Assembly (NCBI RefSeq): GCF_001865065.1
Contig: NZ_MJGN01000045.1
Location: forward strand, 119,245-183,244
Reading direction: 5' to 3'
Source of the DNA: Curtobacterium sp. MCBA15_008
Lineage (GTDB): Bacteria; Actinomycetota; Actinomycetes; Actinomycetales; Microbacteriaceae
Length of the DNA: 64,000 bases
Shown here piece after piece: positions 17,826 through 26,757 of this stretch. Position 1 is the first letter of the stretch, and each line of letters begins with the position of its first letter. The notes beneath the pieces are model-generated. The model saw only the letters and a list, made by a program, of their open reading frames with translations. It was not told the origin of the DNA and did not search any database. Position numbers and translations under genes: made by a program.

Positions 17826-17835
17826 GTCATCTGAC
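17826..17835 (+). promoter_or_regulatory. GTCATNYGAC-type dyad upstream of flavodoxin-fold gene
   Basis: The exact sequence GTCATCTGAC lies 87 bp before the start codon. Identical copies precede the formate dehydrogenase and bicupin genes. Candidate activator or operator site of a shared regulon. Confidence 0.55.
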
Positions 17836-17921
17836 TGGCGGTTCTACCTGCCGTGCATGTCACGGTCGAAGGGCCGACACATCATGCCGGTGCCACGTCC
17901 CGTTCACGTCAGGAGCTCGCC

Positions 17922-18542
17922 ATGTCCGAAGCGTCTCGGCGAACCTTGGTCCTCGTCGCACACCCGGCGTTGCCGTTGTCGAAGCCCGACCGTGCGCTCG
18001 TTGACGTCGCAGAGACGATGGATGACGTGACCGTCCGCGACCTCTACAGCCGGTACCAGTCGCATCCGCTCAACGTGCCCGCGGAACGTGCGCTTGCCGC
18101 AGCCGCCGACGACATCGTGGTGCACTTCCCAGTGCTGCACCACCACGAACCTCCGCTGCTGCAGCAGCGGATGCAGCGGGTGTTCGACCCCGCTTGGTAC
18201 ATGGCGTCCGGGGCTGACGTGTTGTACTCCGGGACGGGCCTGCGGGTGGCCACCGTCGTCGAGGACAGCGGCTCGTCACCGGCCGTGCGCAGGCTGCAAC
18301 GGTGGCGAGTGGAAGAGCAGAGCCTGTTCTTGAAGCAGTGGGCGCATCGGCTCGGGATGCTGTGGCGAGCACCGGCGGTCCTCCCGGTGCCTCCGCACGC
18401 GGGGGACATGGAACTCGAATCACTGCAGCAGACGTACCGGCACGTCTTGACGGCCGCGGACGACGCCGCCGGTGGTCCGGTTCACCGACAGGGCCGCTCA
18501 CTCCGACCGGTTGAGCGGACCGTGTCCGACGCCACGAGGTAA
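17922..18542 (+). CDS. Flavodoxin-like-fold NAD(P)H oxidoreductase
   Basis: 206 aa; the start is chosen because AGGAGCTCGCC precedes this ATG. It follows the Flavodoxin_2 (KefF/MdaB) layout: LVLVAHPALPLSKPDRALVD, then TVRDLYSRY, then a strand IVVHFPV followed by LLQQRMQRVFDPAWY. The usual FQFPLYWYS flavin loop is replaced by HFPVLHHHEPP, so cofactor or substrate handling may differ. It lies below a shared upstream motif, which suggests coregulation with formate dehydrogenase. Probably an NAD(P)H:quinone or electrophile reductase. Confidence 0.75.
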   Translation: MSEASRRTLVLVAHPALPLSKPDRALVDVAETMDDVTVRDLYSRYQSHPLNVPAERALAAAADDIVVHFPVLHHHEPPLLQQRMQRVFDPAWYMASGADVLYSGTGLRVATVVEDSGSSPAVRRLQRWRVEEQSLFLKQWAHRLGMLWRAPAVLPVPPHAGDMELESLQQTYRHVLTAADDAAGGPVHRQGRSLRPVERTVSDATR

Positions 18543-18630
18543 CAGCTGCGCCCCGGTACTTTGGACGCCGCTTCCGCGGCCCTGAGCGTTCGCCGCTTCC
18601 TTAAATTCACCTACCTCGATTGGTCGTCCG

Positions 18631-19275
18631 ATGCCGTCTGACAGGTCCAGCGACCAGCCTGGTTTCTACGTGTACGAACCCGCCGCGGGGCACGGGCTTC
18701 CCCACGACCCGTTCAACGCCATCGTCGGCCCGCGCCCCATCGGATGGGTGGGTACCGAAGACAAGCAGGGACGCCGGAACCTCGCACCGTACAGCTTCTT
18801 CAACGCCTTCAACTACGTGCCGCCGATTGTCGGATTCGCGAGCATCGGTGAGAAGGACAGCGTCAGCAACGCGCGCGCGACGGGGGCGTTCACGTGGAAC
18901 CTCGCCACACGGCCCCTCGCTGAGGCGATGAACGCCACCTCAGTTGCGGCGCCGCACGGTGTCGACGAGTTCGCACTGGCGGGTCTTAGCACCGCCCCGT
19001 CGCGGATGATCGGGCCGCCTCGAGTGGCGGCGAGCCCGGTGTCCTTCGAATGCCGGGTGTCGCAGATCATCCGCTTGCAGGGCGCTGACGGTGAACCGGT
19101 GGATTCGTGGTTGGTGCTCGGTGAGGTCGTCGTCGTCCACATCGACGAACGGCTGCTCGTCGATGGCGTGTACGACACTGCTGCGGCTGACCCGATCCTG
19201 CGTGGAGGTGGTGCGGCGGACTACTTCCGCATCACCGCGCAGGAACGGTTCCAGATGCGGCGTCCATCGCAGTAG
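18631..19275 (+). CDS. Flavin reductase-like, FMN-binding split barrel
   Basis: 214 aa with the family features in order: RPIGWVGTEDKQGRRNLAPYSFFNAF (about 31-56), an FASIGEKDS strand, TWNLATRPLAEAMNATS, and a closing strand segment with LVLGEVVVVHIDE. This is the DIM6/NTAB-type flavin reductase-like fold that binds FMN. It sits 88 bp after the flavodoxin-fold gene and could supply reduced flavin or act as a flavin oxidoreductase itself. A hairpin terminator follows. No partner monooxygenase is visible in the window. Confidence 0.85.
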   Translation: MPSDRSSDQPGFYVYEPAAGHGLPHDPFNAIVGPRPIGWVGTEDKQGRRNLAPYSFFNAFNYVPPIVGFASIGEKDSVSNARATGAFTWNLATRPLAEAMNATSVAAPHGVDEFALAGLSTAPSRMIGPPRVAASPVSFECRVSQIIRLQGADGEPVDSWLVLGEVVVVHIDERLLVDGVYDTAAADPILRGGGAADYFRITAQERFQMRRPSQ

Positions 19276-19290
19276 CGGACCGGCAACGAC

Positions 19291-19325
19291 GAAGGAGGTG
19301 GGGACGCTGTCTGCGTTCCCACCTC
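19291..19325 (+). terminator. Hairpin terminator after flavin reductase gene
   Basis: A long GC-rich stem (GGAGGTGGGGACGC with TGCGTTCCCACCTCC, one G-T pair) and a tight loop lie about 17 bp past the stop. No long T-run follows. It lies between convergent genes and may serve both. Confidence 0.6.
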
Positions 19326-19346
19326 CTCGACGTCTGCGGCTGACGC

Positions 19347-19868
19347 TCAGGCGGTTTCCTGGATACCAATCATCTGCGCACGTCCGATGATGTGCGGACG
19401 GAGGCGGAGACCGACGATGGCGGGGGACGCGTCGACGGGGACGTCGAGCTTGTCGATGTCGAGGGCGCTGAGTGTGTAGAAGTACCGGTGCGGTCCGTGC
19501 CCGGGAGGCGGCGCCATGCCGAGGAACACGTCCGTGCCGTACTCATTGCGGTGCCGGGTCGCGCCGGCGGGCAGGAGAGCGTCGTCGGTGCCGGCGCCTC
19601 GGGCGATGCTCGTCGCGGTGCCGGGGATGTTGGTCAGCGTCCAGTGCCAGAATCCGGAACCGCTCGGTGCGTCCGGGTCGAAGACGGTCAGCACGAAGCT
19701 CTTCGTCCCGGCGGGGGCATCAGACCAGGTCAGCTCGGGGGAGCGGTCTTCACCGCCTGCTGCGGCGCCACGAACCCAGTCGGGCAGTTTGCTGCCACTG
19801 GTGAAGTCGGGGCTCGTCAGCGTGAACGAGGGAACGTCGGGCAGCTTCCAATTCGGGTCATTCGTCAT
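19347..19868 (-). CDS. YbhB/YbcL-type PEBP family protein
   Basis: 173 aa, the normal size for bacterial phosphatidylethanolamine-binding-like proteins. It shows the family's ligand pocket: a DPDAPSG strand (about 68-74), FWHWTLTNIP, and the C-terminal GPHRYFYTLSALD. The chosen ATG gives this canonical length. These cytoplasmic proteins bind anionic ligands; their role in bacteria is poorly defined. Convergent with the flavin reductase and divergent from the interrupted hypothetical gene. Confidence 0.9.
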   Translation of the reverse strand: MTNDPNWKLPDVPSFTLTSPDFTSGSKLPDWVRGAAAGGEDRSPELTWSDAPAGTKSFVLTVFDPDAPSGSGFWHWTLTNIPGTATSIARGAGTDDALLPAGATRHRNEYGTDVFLGMAPPPGHGPHRYFYTLSALDIDKLDVPVDASPAIVGLRLRPHIIGRAQMIGIQETA

Positions 19869-20012
19869 GCCATCAGCCAAGCCGTGCGGACGCGTCGGCA
19901 CATCGGCTGGATGTCGTGCGCTGAGACGACAAACGTCGAGGCTGAACGGCGGTCGCGCTGTCGTTAGGATGCGACTGCGCTCCGGGCGGAGCGTTGAACG
20001 GAGGGGCCTGCC

Positions 20013-21140
20013 GTGGCGTCGAGCGAACTGGAACCGGTCGAGGTCATCGCGCTCGAGATGGCGCTTGCCGACCTCCATTACGTGTCCACTGCCCTGGTCG
20101 GACGTGCCGGCGACGTCATCGCGGCCGAGATCGCGTTGGTGCAGTACGGGGCGATGGCCGCCTACGAAGCTCAGCTGCACTTCAACACGACGCTCGGTTG
20201 GACCATCGACCCGGGGTGGGACGCCGCGACTGCGAAGGCTGCGCGGATGAGCGGGAAGTTCTTCGCCGACACCAAGCGGAATCTGGACGGCGTTGTCGCG
20301 CACTTCGAGGACCTCCTCGCGGCCAACCACGGCGCGTTCTACCCGCCAGACCGACGCGGGAAGCTCTTCGCTTTCCTCCGAGACGACCTGTCAGTGGTCA
20401 CGGTGGACGCTCGGCCGTACACATCGCTGCTCAGCGCGCACTATCTGACGGGTCTTGCTCCTACTCAGACCGCGACGCTCGGGGAAGCCGGCCCCGTCGT
20501 GCGGAAGCTGGCGTTCGGTATCGGGCGAGTCGCCGCAATGTTGCTGGATGGAGCAGAGATCCCCGCGCATCCTCCGACGGTCCCGCCAGCCTTCGAATGG
20601 TGGGACACGAAGAGCGGCAAGGCGCTTCCTCGCCTGTTTGCGGGACAGCTGCAGCCGGCGCTCGGGGCCGCACTCATGACGGTGCACAGCGTGCTCATGT
20701 CAGCGGCACACAGCGAGGACCGAATCGGTTGTGCGTGGTGCCGCACTGCGGCGAAGAAGCACCGGTTCGTCGCGCTGTTCCAGACCTAGACCGCGCTAAA
20801 GATTCTGCACGCGGACGCCCCGGATAGCGTTCCTCCGAAAGTCACGGAACTCCTGGACGAAGCGGACTCACAGTGGGTTCTCGCCCAGCGGCGTGTGCGG
20901 AACGGGCTCGTCCACCTCGGGATGCAGGACATCCGCGAGAAGATCCGGGCAGGCGTCGACGCAGCAGCAGCTTTCGCCGCGTACACCGGTGGCAGTCCCA
21001 ATGTCGATGCCCGGGTCACTACTCACACGGCTCGTGTCTTGGACGTGCTCACCGATTGGATGCTGACTCCGCCTCAGGGCGGAAAGACGTTCGAGTCTGC
21101 CCTTCGGCGCTACAACCCCACCCAAGGTGGCGGGTTCTAG
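20013..21140 (+). pseudogene. HEPN-like hypothetical gene interrupted by in-frame TAG
   Basis: From a GTG start the frame runs 258 codons to TAG at 20787-20789, then continues in the same frame for another 116 codons with equally natural composition. The two parts would make one protein of about 375 aa. The second part contains QRRVRNGLVHLG, matching the R-x4-H signature of HEPN domains. The first part is helical and holds a CxxC pair (IGCAWCR) shortly before the stop. Either a recent nonsense mutation has inactivated the gene, or two shorter proteins are made; the second part has an internal ATG at 20895 but no clear ribosome site. Confidence 0.65.
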
Positions 21141-21229
21141 CCCTTAGGTGCTGTTCGGCAGGGCCCCGCGAGCGACGGCGGACGAATAGAGCTCGCTCCT
21201 TCTGACAGCGGCGCGCACCCCTCCTGCGA

Positions 21230-22339
21230 TTACGCGGACGCCGCCCACAGTCGGTCGAGTTTCAGCGCGAGGTGGAGGGTGCTGCGTTGCATCCCATCGG
21301 CGAGGGCGTCCTTGACGACCGGGGGGAGATTGTCGAGGCGGTAGTACAGCGTGGTGCGGTGGATGTGGAGCCGGTCGCAGGTCCCCCGAACTTGGCCGGC
21401 GTTATCGAGGTACGTCTCGACGGTTTCGCGGTGTCCCTCTCCTGCGGCGCAGAGCGCAGCCGCGGCGGGTGACGCGACGGAGAGGAGGTCGCGTTGGGCG
21501 GAAACTGCATGGAGCAGTGCCCAGCCGCCGAGGCGGTCCGCGCGGGTGTTGCCGGCGAGCTCGGGGACAGCGACGTTGATCTCTGCGGCGGTTTCTGCTG
21601 CGTGCGCTGCTCGTGCGAGGTCCTCGTCCTCGGCATGAACTGTTGCGGATCCGACCCCGGCGAGTGGGAGCCCCGCTTCGGTGGCAGCCGTTCGAAGGAA
21701 CGTGTCGACGTCGATGTCGTCGTGTGTGCTGCGGGAAAGGAGGAAGACGACGTTGCCGCGTTCGCGGAGGACGTCGACGTTGGCGGGGAGCCGCCGGCAG
21801 ATTCGTTGGAGGCTGAGCTGGCGGCTGAGGGTGCCGGATTGGTCGTCGAAGAGGAGCGCGTGGACGGCGATCGAACCGGCTGCCGTGACCCATCTGCGAG
21901 CTCGTGCCCGGTGCAGGGCGGCTCGTCGTTCCGCGGGGTCGTAGCTGAGCAGCAGGCGGAGGCCGACTTCGCGGATGTCGGCCTGTTCTCCTGTGATGCC
22001 GTGGGCGGCGGCGAGCACCGTTGCGGCGAGTTCCAGGAGCGTGTGTTCGTGTGATTGCAGCGCACGGCCGTTGTCCGCGAGGAGGACGAACCCGCTGCGG
22101 ATTCCGTGCGCGCTCAGCGGGAGCTCAGTCCAACCGTCAGGATCTGCTGACAGACCAGTCGAACCGCGGCTTGCCCACTCGTGGAGCATTTCCGGGAGGG
22201 CGGGCCGTGCTGCGTTGAAGAGCGTCGGGTGGTCGGCAGCCGCGTAGGAGATGCCAACGATCTCCCGGCCGATCGTGGCGACCGCGACGGACCTGGCGAG
22301 TTCGTGGGCGAGCTGGTCGGCGAGTGTTTGCGGGTCCAT
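21230..22339 (-). CDS. PucR-family regulator (CdaR/PucR C-terminal HTH)
   Basis: 369 aa; GGAGGCACGAC sits directly before the chosen ATG. The N-terminal half is a GAF-like sensory region. The C-terminal HTH_30 motif (about 300-365) reads ETYLDNAGQVRGTCDRLHIHRTTLYYRLD, typical of PucR regulators. It is clearly paralogous to the PucR gene at 33681, sharing HRTTLYYRLDN and RSTLHLALKL. Divergent from nothing nearby; the lipocalin/MFS/oxidoreductase operon upstream runs in the same direction. Confidence 0.85.
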   Translation of the reverse strand: MDPQTLADQLAHELARSVAVATIGREIVGISYAAADHPTLFNAARPALPEMLHEWASRGSTGLSADPDGWTELPLSAHGIRSGFVLLADNGRALQSHEHTLLELAATVLAAAHGITGEQADIREVGLRLLLSYDPAERRAALHRARARRWVTAAGSIAVHALLFDDQSGTLSRQLSLQRICRRLPANVDVLRERGNVVFLLSRSTHDDIDVDTFLRTAATEAGLPLAGVGSATVHAEDEDLARAAHAAETAAEINVAVPELAGNTRADRLGGWALLHAVSAQRDLLSVASPAAAALCAAGEGHRETVETYLDNAGQVRGTCDRLHIHRTTLYYRLDNLPPVVKDALADGMQRSTLHLALKLDRLWAASA

Positions 22340-22453
22340 GTCGTGCCTCCGTGCGTCGGGCTGGGCTTCACGGTAAGCCGTTGCACACCGGCACTGCGTG
22401 GCCCTTCTTTGCCTACCTGGGCATGCGTCAGCTGTCACGTGTGGACGTCGAAC

Positions 22454-22482
22454 AGCCCACCGTTCCGCTGGAACGGTGGGCT
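22454..22482 (-). terminator. 13-bp perfect hairpin between lipocalin and PucR genes
   Basis: AGCCCACCGTTCC and GGAACGGTGGGCT pair perfectly around a 3-base loop, 30 bp beyond the stop of the leftward lipocalin-like gene. There is no T-run. Likely the operon terminator. Confidence 0.6.
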
Positions 22483-22511
22483 ATCGCGGTGATGGCGGGG
22501 TGATTGGTTGT

Positions 22512-22961
22512 TCAGGCCGCGGCGACCCGCTTCCACAGCAGTTCCACCTTGAACTGGCGGCCGTCAGGGGCGACGCGAGGCGTGCCCGCTTCGTGGAGAA
22601 GGCCGTCTTCGATGCGGACGTGGCGGGTCTGCTGACCGTCCTGCCAGTCGGTGAAGAGGGAGGTGACGATGTGATGCGTCATCGTGCCGGTGGCCTCGTC
22701 GAGGGTGAACGGGCCGGCGTAGGCGATGAAGCGGTGTGCCATGGCGGCGAGCTGGCTGTCGGATGCTCGCTGCGGGTCGGTGGCGCCGCTGCGGGGTCGG
22801 GCTGCGTCACCGAGGGTGGCGGAGACGGATCCGTCGGCGGTGTAGATGATGTAGCCGTTGGCGTCGGGGCCGAACTCGGCGACTTGTTCGCCGTCGTCGA
22901 AGGTTTGGGTGGCGCTGACGAGGGTCCACGCGCCGATGAGGTCGTTGACGGTGATGGCCAT
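22512..22961 (-). CDS. Lipocalin-like domain protein
   Basis: 149 aa. It matches the bacterial lipocalin-like (Lipocalin_5) pattern: IGAWTLVSATQTFDDG at the start, ANGYIIYTADGSVSATL (about 36-52), MAHRFIAYAGPFTLDE and a late VELLWKRV strand. It is a small beta-barrel expected to bind hydrophobic ligands. AAAGGACC precedes the ATG. Last gene of an operon with the MFS exporter and quinone oxidoreductase-like enzyme, 12 bp after the MFS gene. A carrier or binding role for the exported or reduced compound is inferred. Confidence 0.85.
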   Translation of the reverse strand: MAITVNDLIGAWTLVSATQTFDDGEQVAEFGPDANGYIIYTADGSVSATLGDAARPRSGATDPQRASDSQLAAMAHRFIAYAGPFTLDEATGTMTHHIVTSLFTDWQDGQQTRHVRIEDGLLHEAGTPRVAPDGRQFKVELLWKRVAAA

Positions 22962-22972
22962 GGGAGGTCCTT

Positions 22973-24631
22973 TCAGGAGCGGGCGGTCTGCCCGGGGCGG
23001 GGTGGGCGCACGGGTCGTGGCGTTTGGGTGCGCAGCAGGTGGGTGACTTCGAATGATTTGGCGATGTCGCAGGCGGTTCGGATGACGTCGTCGTCGTATT
23101 CGGTGAGACGTTCCGCGTGCTGGTTCAGGTGCTCTTGCCAGCTGCCGACGCGGAACGCTTCGACGAGGATGCCGGGGTGTTCCCGGTCGTCGTATAACGC
23201 CCAGGATCTGGCTCCGGTGCGCCGCCGGCTGAGTTCGACGAGGGCCATCTGCGCCAGGAATCGGTCTCGGTCGGCGTCGGCGACGTCGAACCGGACGGAC
23301 ACCAACGTCTCGGTGGTGTCGCCGATTTCCGCGTTGACGACGTCGTCGGCGAGTGGCAGCTTGACGGCGCTGCGACGCAAGTCGTCGGTAACGAGGAGTG
23401 GCCAGAGGAGTTGTGTGATGGCGACGATGAGGACGGCGATGCCGGCGAGGAGGCAGGTGAGGACCGCGCCGAGCCATCCGGCGATGGAGCCGCTGAGTGC
23501 TGCTCCGACGGCGGTCGCTCCGAAGAGCACCATCTGGTAGATGGAGAGTCCCCGGGTTCGGACCCATGCGGGGAGGAAGGACTGCACGGCGCCGTTGAGG
23601 GTGGCGATGGCGCCGATCCACGCTGCGCCGACGACGGCGAGGATCGGGATGGTCAGGTAGATGGTGGGGGAGAGGGCGACGCCGACCGTTCCGGCGCCGA
23701 AGAGTGCCGACGAGATGAGGACGGCACGGTTCGGGCCGACAGCGTCTCGGAACTTCGGGATGTAGAACGCAGCGGCGATGGAGCCGACTCCGAGGCCGGC
23801 GAGGAGGACCCCGTACCCGATGGAGCCGAGTCGAAGCCGGTCCGTTGCGATGAGCGGCAGGAGTGCGTAGAGGGCGCTGCCGGGGAGGACGAACAGGCCG
23901 AGGCGGACGTAGATCCGGCGGACGACTCGTGCGTTGGCGACGTAGCGCATGCCGGCGCGGCTGGCGTCGAGGAACGGTTCCGACAGGTGCGGTTCCGGCC
24001 GGTACTGCCGCCAGAAGACCAGGATGATCAGGAACACGGCGAACGACACCACGTTCAACGTGAACACGAACGCGACACCGAGCCCGGAGATGAGGAGTCC
24101 GGCGATTGCGGGGCCAATGGCGCGGGCGAGGTTCACCGAGATCGAGCTCAACGATGCGGCGTTGGGCACGTACGCGCGTGGGACGATCTCGTTCGCGAGC
24201 GCGCCGTACGCGGGGAGTTGCACGGCGGATGCTGCGCCGAGGAGCAACGTAAGCGACAGCAGCAGGTACGGCGTCATGTCGCCGGTGGCGGTCAACGCGA
24301 CGAGGGTGCCGCTGATGGCGACTTGGAACCCTTGTACCCACATCAGCAGGGTCCGTCGGTTGAGGAACTCGCCGAGCACGCCGGCGGGGATGCCGAGGAG
24401 CAGGACGGGTGCGGCAGTCGCCGTCTGAACGAGGGCGATCAGCAGCGGTGGGGCGTGGTGTTCGACCATGAACCACTGCGCACCGACGGTTTGCATCCAG
24501 CTGCCGATGTTGCTGATCAGCGCCGCAATCCACAGTGCCCGGAAGATCGGGATTCCGAGCGGCGCGAGCGCTGACACCGTCGCGGTGCTGTCTGACTTTG
24601 GTGTCGAGCGTGGTGCGGGTGTCGGCTTCAT
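22973..24631 (-). CDS. EntS/MFS_3-type major facilitator exporter
   Basis: 552 aa. About 12 membrane spans (30-420) with the EntS-like opening FRALWIAALISNIGSWMQTVG and the loop GVLGEFLNRRTLL. An unusual soluble C-terminal domain of about 130 residues follows (VSVRFDVADADRDRFLAQMALVE), typical of the MFS_3 group, with a ferredoxin-like feel. The ATG follows AGGAGCAGCAG. It lies 25 bp after the oxidoreductase gene and shares an operon with the lipocalin-like protein. Substrate unknown. Confidence 0.85.
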   Translation of the reverse strand: MKPTPAPRSTPKSDSTATVSALAPLGIPIFRALWIAALISNIGSWMQTVGAQWFMVEHHAPPLLIALVQTATAAPVLLLGIPAGVLGEFLNRRTLLMWVQGFQVAISGTLVALTATGDMTPYLLLSLTLLLGAASAVQLPAYGALANEIVPRAYVPNAASLSSISVNLARAIGPAIAGLLISGLGVAFVFTLNVVSFAVFLIILVFWRQYRPEPHLSEPFLDASRAGMRYVANARVVRRIYVRLGLFVLPGSALYALLPLIATDRLRLGSIGYGVLLAGLGVGSIAAAFYIPKFRDAVGPNRAVLISSALFGAGTVGVALSPTIYLTIPILAVVGAAWIGAIATLNGAVQSFLPAWVRTRGLSIYQMVLFGATAVGAALSGSIAGWLGAVLTCLLAGIAVLIVAITQLLWPLLVTDDLRRSAVKLPLADDVVNAEIGDTTETLVSVRFDVADADRDRFLAQMALVELSRRRTGARSWALYDDREHPGILVEAFRVGSWQEHLNQHAERLTEYDDDVIRTACDIAKSFEVTHLLRTQTPRPVRPPRPGQTARS

Positions 24632-24656
24632 CTGCTGCTCCTGTCCGGCGGGGATG

Positions 24657-25652
24657 TCAGCGGCCGGGCCGGGAGGTGTTGTCGAGGATGACCTTCCCGA
24701 CGGTTTGACCGGATTCCAGGACCTCATGCGCCGTTGCTGCGTCAGCCATCGGGACGACCGCTTCGATGACGGCGCGGATACTTCCCGCTTCGATGAGGGG
24801 GAGGACATCCCGGGAGACGCCGGCGACAATCTTCGCTTTCTGCTCCTTCGGTCGGGCGCGGAGCAGCGTTGCGGAGATGCTGGCGCGGCGGGAGAGCAGC
24901 TCCCACAGGTCGATGGGCGTGGTCGTCATCGAACCGCCGATCATGATCAGGTGTCCGTCGTCGGCGAGGCAGCGGATGTTCCGCTGCAGGTACTCGGCAC
25001 CGACGACGTCGAGGATCGCGTCCACCCCGCCACCTTGGGTGACCTCGAGGACCGCGTCGACGAAGTCGGTGGTGCGGTAGTTGATGGCGGTTGCCGCACC
25101 GAGGTCGATGCCGGCTTTCGCTTTCAGGTCGGACCCGGCCGTGGTGATGACGGTGGCGCCGATGGCTGCAGCCCATTGGATCGCGAACGAGCCGATGCCG
25201 CCGCCGGCACCGTGCACGAGGACGCTTTTGCCTTCGGTCACCCCGGCGATCATGGCGAGGTTCGAGTAGACCGTGCAGGCAACTTCGGGGAACGCTGCGG
25301 CTTCGATCATGGTGAGTCCGCGAGGAAGCGGCATCACCTGTCCGGCGGGAACGGCGACTTCGTCGGCGTACCCGCCGCCAGCGAGCAGTGCGCAGACCTC
25401 GTCGCCGACGTTCCACCCGGTGACATCACTGCCGACTGCGGTGATGATGCCGGCACATTCCAACCCGAGCGGGCGGGGAGCCCCCGGTGGGACCGGGTAG
25501 TGGCCGCGACGCTGCAGCAAATCGGCGTTGTTGATGCCCGCGGCGTGCACGTCGATGAGCACTTCGTCGGCTGCTGGTGTCAGCTTCGCGACGGGACGCA
25601 GCGTGAGGACGTTCGGGGAGCCGGGCTGGTCGAACAGGACCGCGTTGGGCAT
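24657..25652 (-). CDS. Quinone oxidoreductase-like zinc-free MDR dehydrogenase
   Basis: 331 aa. GroES-like N-terminal domain (AGINNADLLQRRGHYP, about 41-57; GLECAGIITAVG), then a Rossmann domain with VLVHGAGGGIGSFAIQ (AxGGxG, about 149-164). It lacks the catalytic zinc ligands, as NADPH:quinone oxidoreductases do, and is closest in look to PIG3/QorA proteins. AAAGGAACC sets the start. First gene of the operon with the MFS exporter and lipocalin-like protein. Likely reduces quinones or enones with NADPH. Confidence 0.9.
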   Translation of the reverse strand: MPNAVLFDQPGSPNVLTLRPVAKLTPAADEVLIDVHAAGINNADLLQRRGHYPVPPGAPRPLGLECAGIITAVGSDVTGWNVGDEVCALLAGGGYADEVAVPAGQVMPLPRGLTMIEAAAFPEVACTVYSNLAMIAGVTEGKSVLVHGAGGGIGSFAIQWAAAIGATVITTAGSDLKAKAGIDLGAATAINYRTTDFVDAVLEVTQGGGVDAILDVVGAEYLQRNIRCLADDGHLIMIGGSMTTTPIDLWELLSRRASISATLLRARPKEQKAKIVAGVSRDVLPLIEAGSIRAVIEAVVPMADAATAHEVLESGQTVGKVILDNTSRPGR

Positions 25653-25682
25653 CGTTGGGGTTCCTTTCAAATGAGAAACCGG

Positions 25683-25727
25683 TGACGGAAGCGGACGGTC
25701 AGGGGGGCGTCCGCTTCCGCCACCGGA
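25683..25727 (-). terminator. Long hairpin after the His-rich small gene
   Basis: GGTGACGGAAGCGGACG pairs with CGTCCGCTTCCGCCACC (one bulge or mismatch) around a G-rich loop. It lies immediately beyond the stop of the 51-aa gene and upstream of the oxidoreductase operon. Confidence 0.65.
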
Positions 25728-25730
25728 AGC

Positions 25731-25886
25731 TCAGTGCTCGTCGTAGTGGTTGTCGTGCAGGGCGTGCCGATGCCCACCGTGGAGGTAGTCGACGTGGTCG
25801 CCGTGCTGGACTGCGTCGTGTCCGCATCCCTCGCCGTGCTGGTGACCGAAGGTCGTGTGGCCGGCGTGGAGCGCTTCCGACGTCAT
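25731..25886 (-). CDS. Histidine-rich 51-aa metal-binding protein
   Basis: A short gene: AGGAGGCACTC precedes the ATG, and the product is about one-quarter histidine. It reads GHTTFGHQHGEGCGHDAVQHGDHVDYLHGGH in pieces, with a single Cys in GEGCGH. Small proteins of this pattern (GCGH followed by HGDHVDYLHDGH) are widespread in actinobacteria and are sometimes mislabelled as zinc transporter permeases. Zinc or other metal binding is inferred from composition. It stands 23 bp downstream of the 186-aa gene and is probably cotranscribed with it. Confidence 0.8.
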   Translation of the reverse strand: MTSEALHAGHTTFGHQHGEGCGHDAVQHGDHVDYLHGGHRHALHDNHYDEH

Positions 25887-25909
25887 GAGTGCCTCCTGCT
25901 TCGGTCAGT

Positions 25910-26470
25910 TCAGGCGGCGACGGCGGCCGCGTCGGCGATGGCGAGCGCGGCGATGCTGCGCGCGTAGTGCGGGGTCTCCAGCTCGCAGTGCTCACCGGAA
26001 GCCTTCTGGCGGGCGGCGGCGGCCTGCTCGAACGTCTGGCCCTGGTCGGTGATGAACTTCAGGAAGTCCTCGGTCGGGTGCGACGTGACGGTGTTGACGT
26101 AGCGGAGCTTGTCGCCGTCGAGCTGCTCGATGCCGAGCTCCCAGATGACCTGCGTGGTGGTCCAGCCGGCGGGGGAGAGGACGTCGGAGATCGACACCAT
26201 CTTGCAGTAGTGCTTGCTGGCGACCTCGAAGCGGTACTGCTGGATGACCAGGCCGGTGCCGATGACCTCGATGTTGATCGACATCGGGGTGCCGTCGTCG
26301 TCGACCGTGTAGCCGGCAGCCTTGTGGTCGCCGGGGGCACAGCGCTGGTACTCGTGCGTCGGGAGGGTCTTCAGCCACTTCTCGATGTCGACGCTCTCGA
26401 ACGGGGCGGTGACGTCGGCGGTGACCACTGCGTGGGAGAGGATCAGGTCGCTCTTCACGGTAACGCTCAT
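25910..26470 (-). CDS. Hypothetical 186-aa protein
   Basis: The chosen ATG follows GAAGGAAGAATC. It is a soluble alpha/beta protein whose middle has several beta-like strands (TPMSINIEVIGTGLVIQQYRF, KMVSISDVL, TTTQVIWELG) and whose C-terminal helix is Ala-rich. The arrangement suggests a START/SRPBCC-like or lipocalin-like cup, but no signature motif allows a firm call. It is followed by the His-rich gene. Function unknown. Confidence 0.65.
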   Translation of the reverse strand: MSVTVKSDLILSHAVVTADVTAPFESVDIEKWLKTLPTHEYQRCAPGDHKAAGYTVDDDGTPMSINIEVIGTGLVIQQYRFEVASKHYCKMVSISDVLSPAGWTTTQVIWELGIEQLDGDKLRYVNTVTSHPTEDFLKFITDQGQTFEQAAAARQKASGEHCELETPHYARSIAALAIADAAAVAA

Positions 26471-26757
26471 GATGATTCTTCCTTCGTGTTGGGGGCCGGT
26501 TGTTCGGCGATGACGATTCAAAGCCAGTCGCCGCCGAAGCACCCTCGACAGGGAGAGGAAGTCCGTTCGACAGTGAGGCCGTCACCTCCCAGCCGGGACC
26601 ACGCAACCCGCTTGGATCGGCGTTCCTGCGCGGCTGTTCGCGGATCCGGACGGCCGAAACGTCGTAGTTGTGTGATGTGCGCGGCGGGCTTGGGGGATGT
26701 GTGAGGGGATGCAGCGTCCGTACGGTTCCGACAATCGTTGGAAAAGGAGTGGACGAC

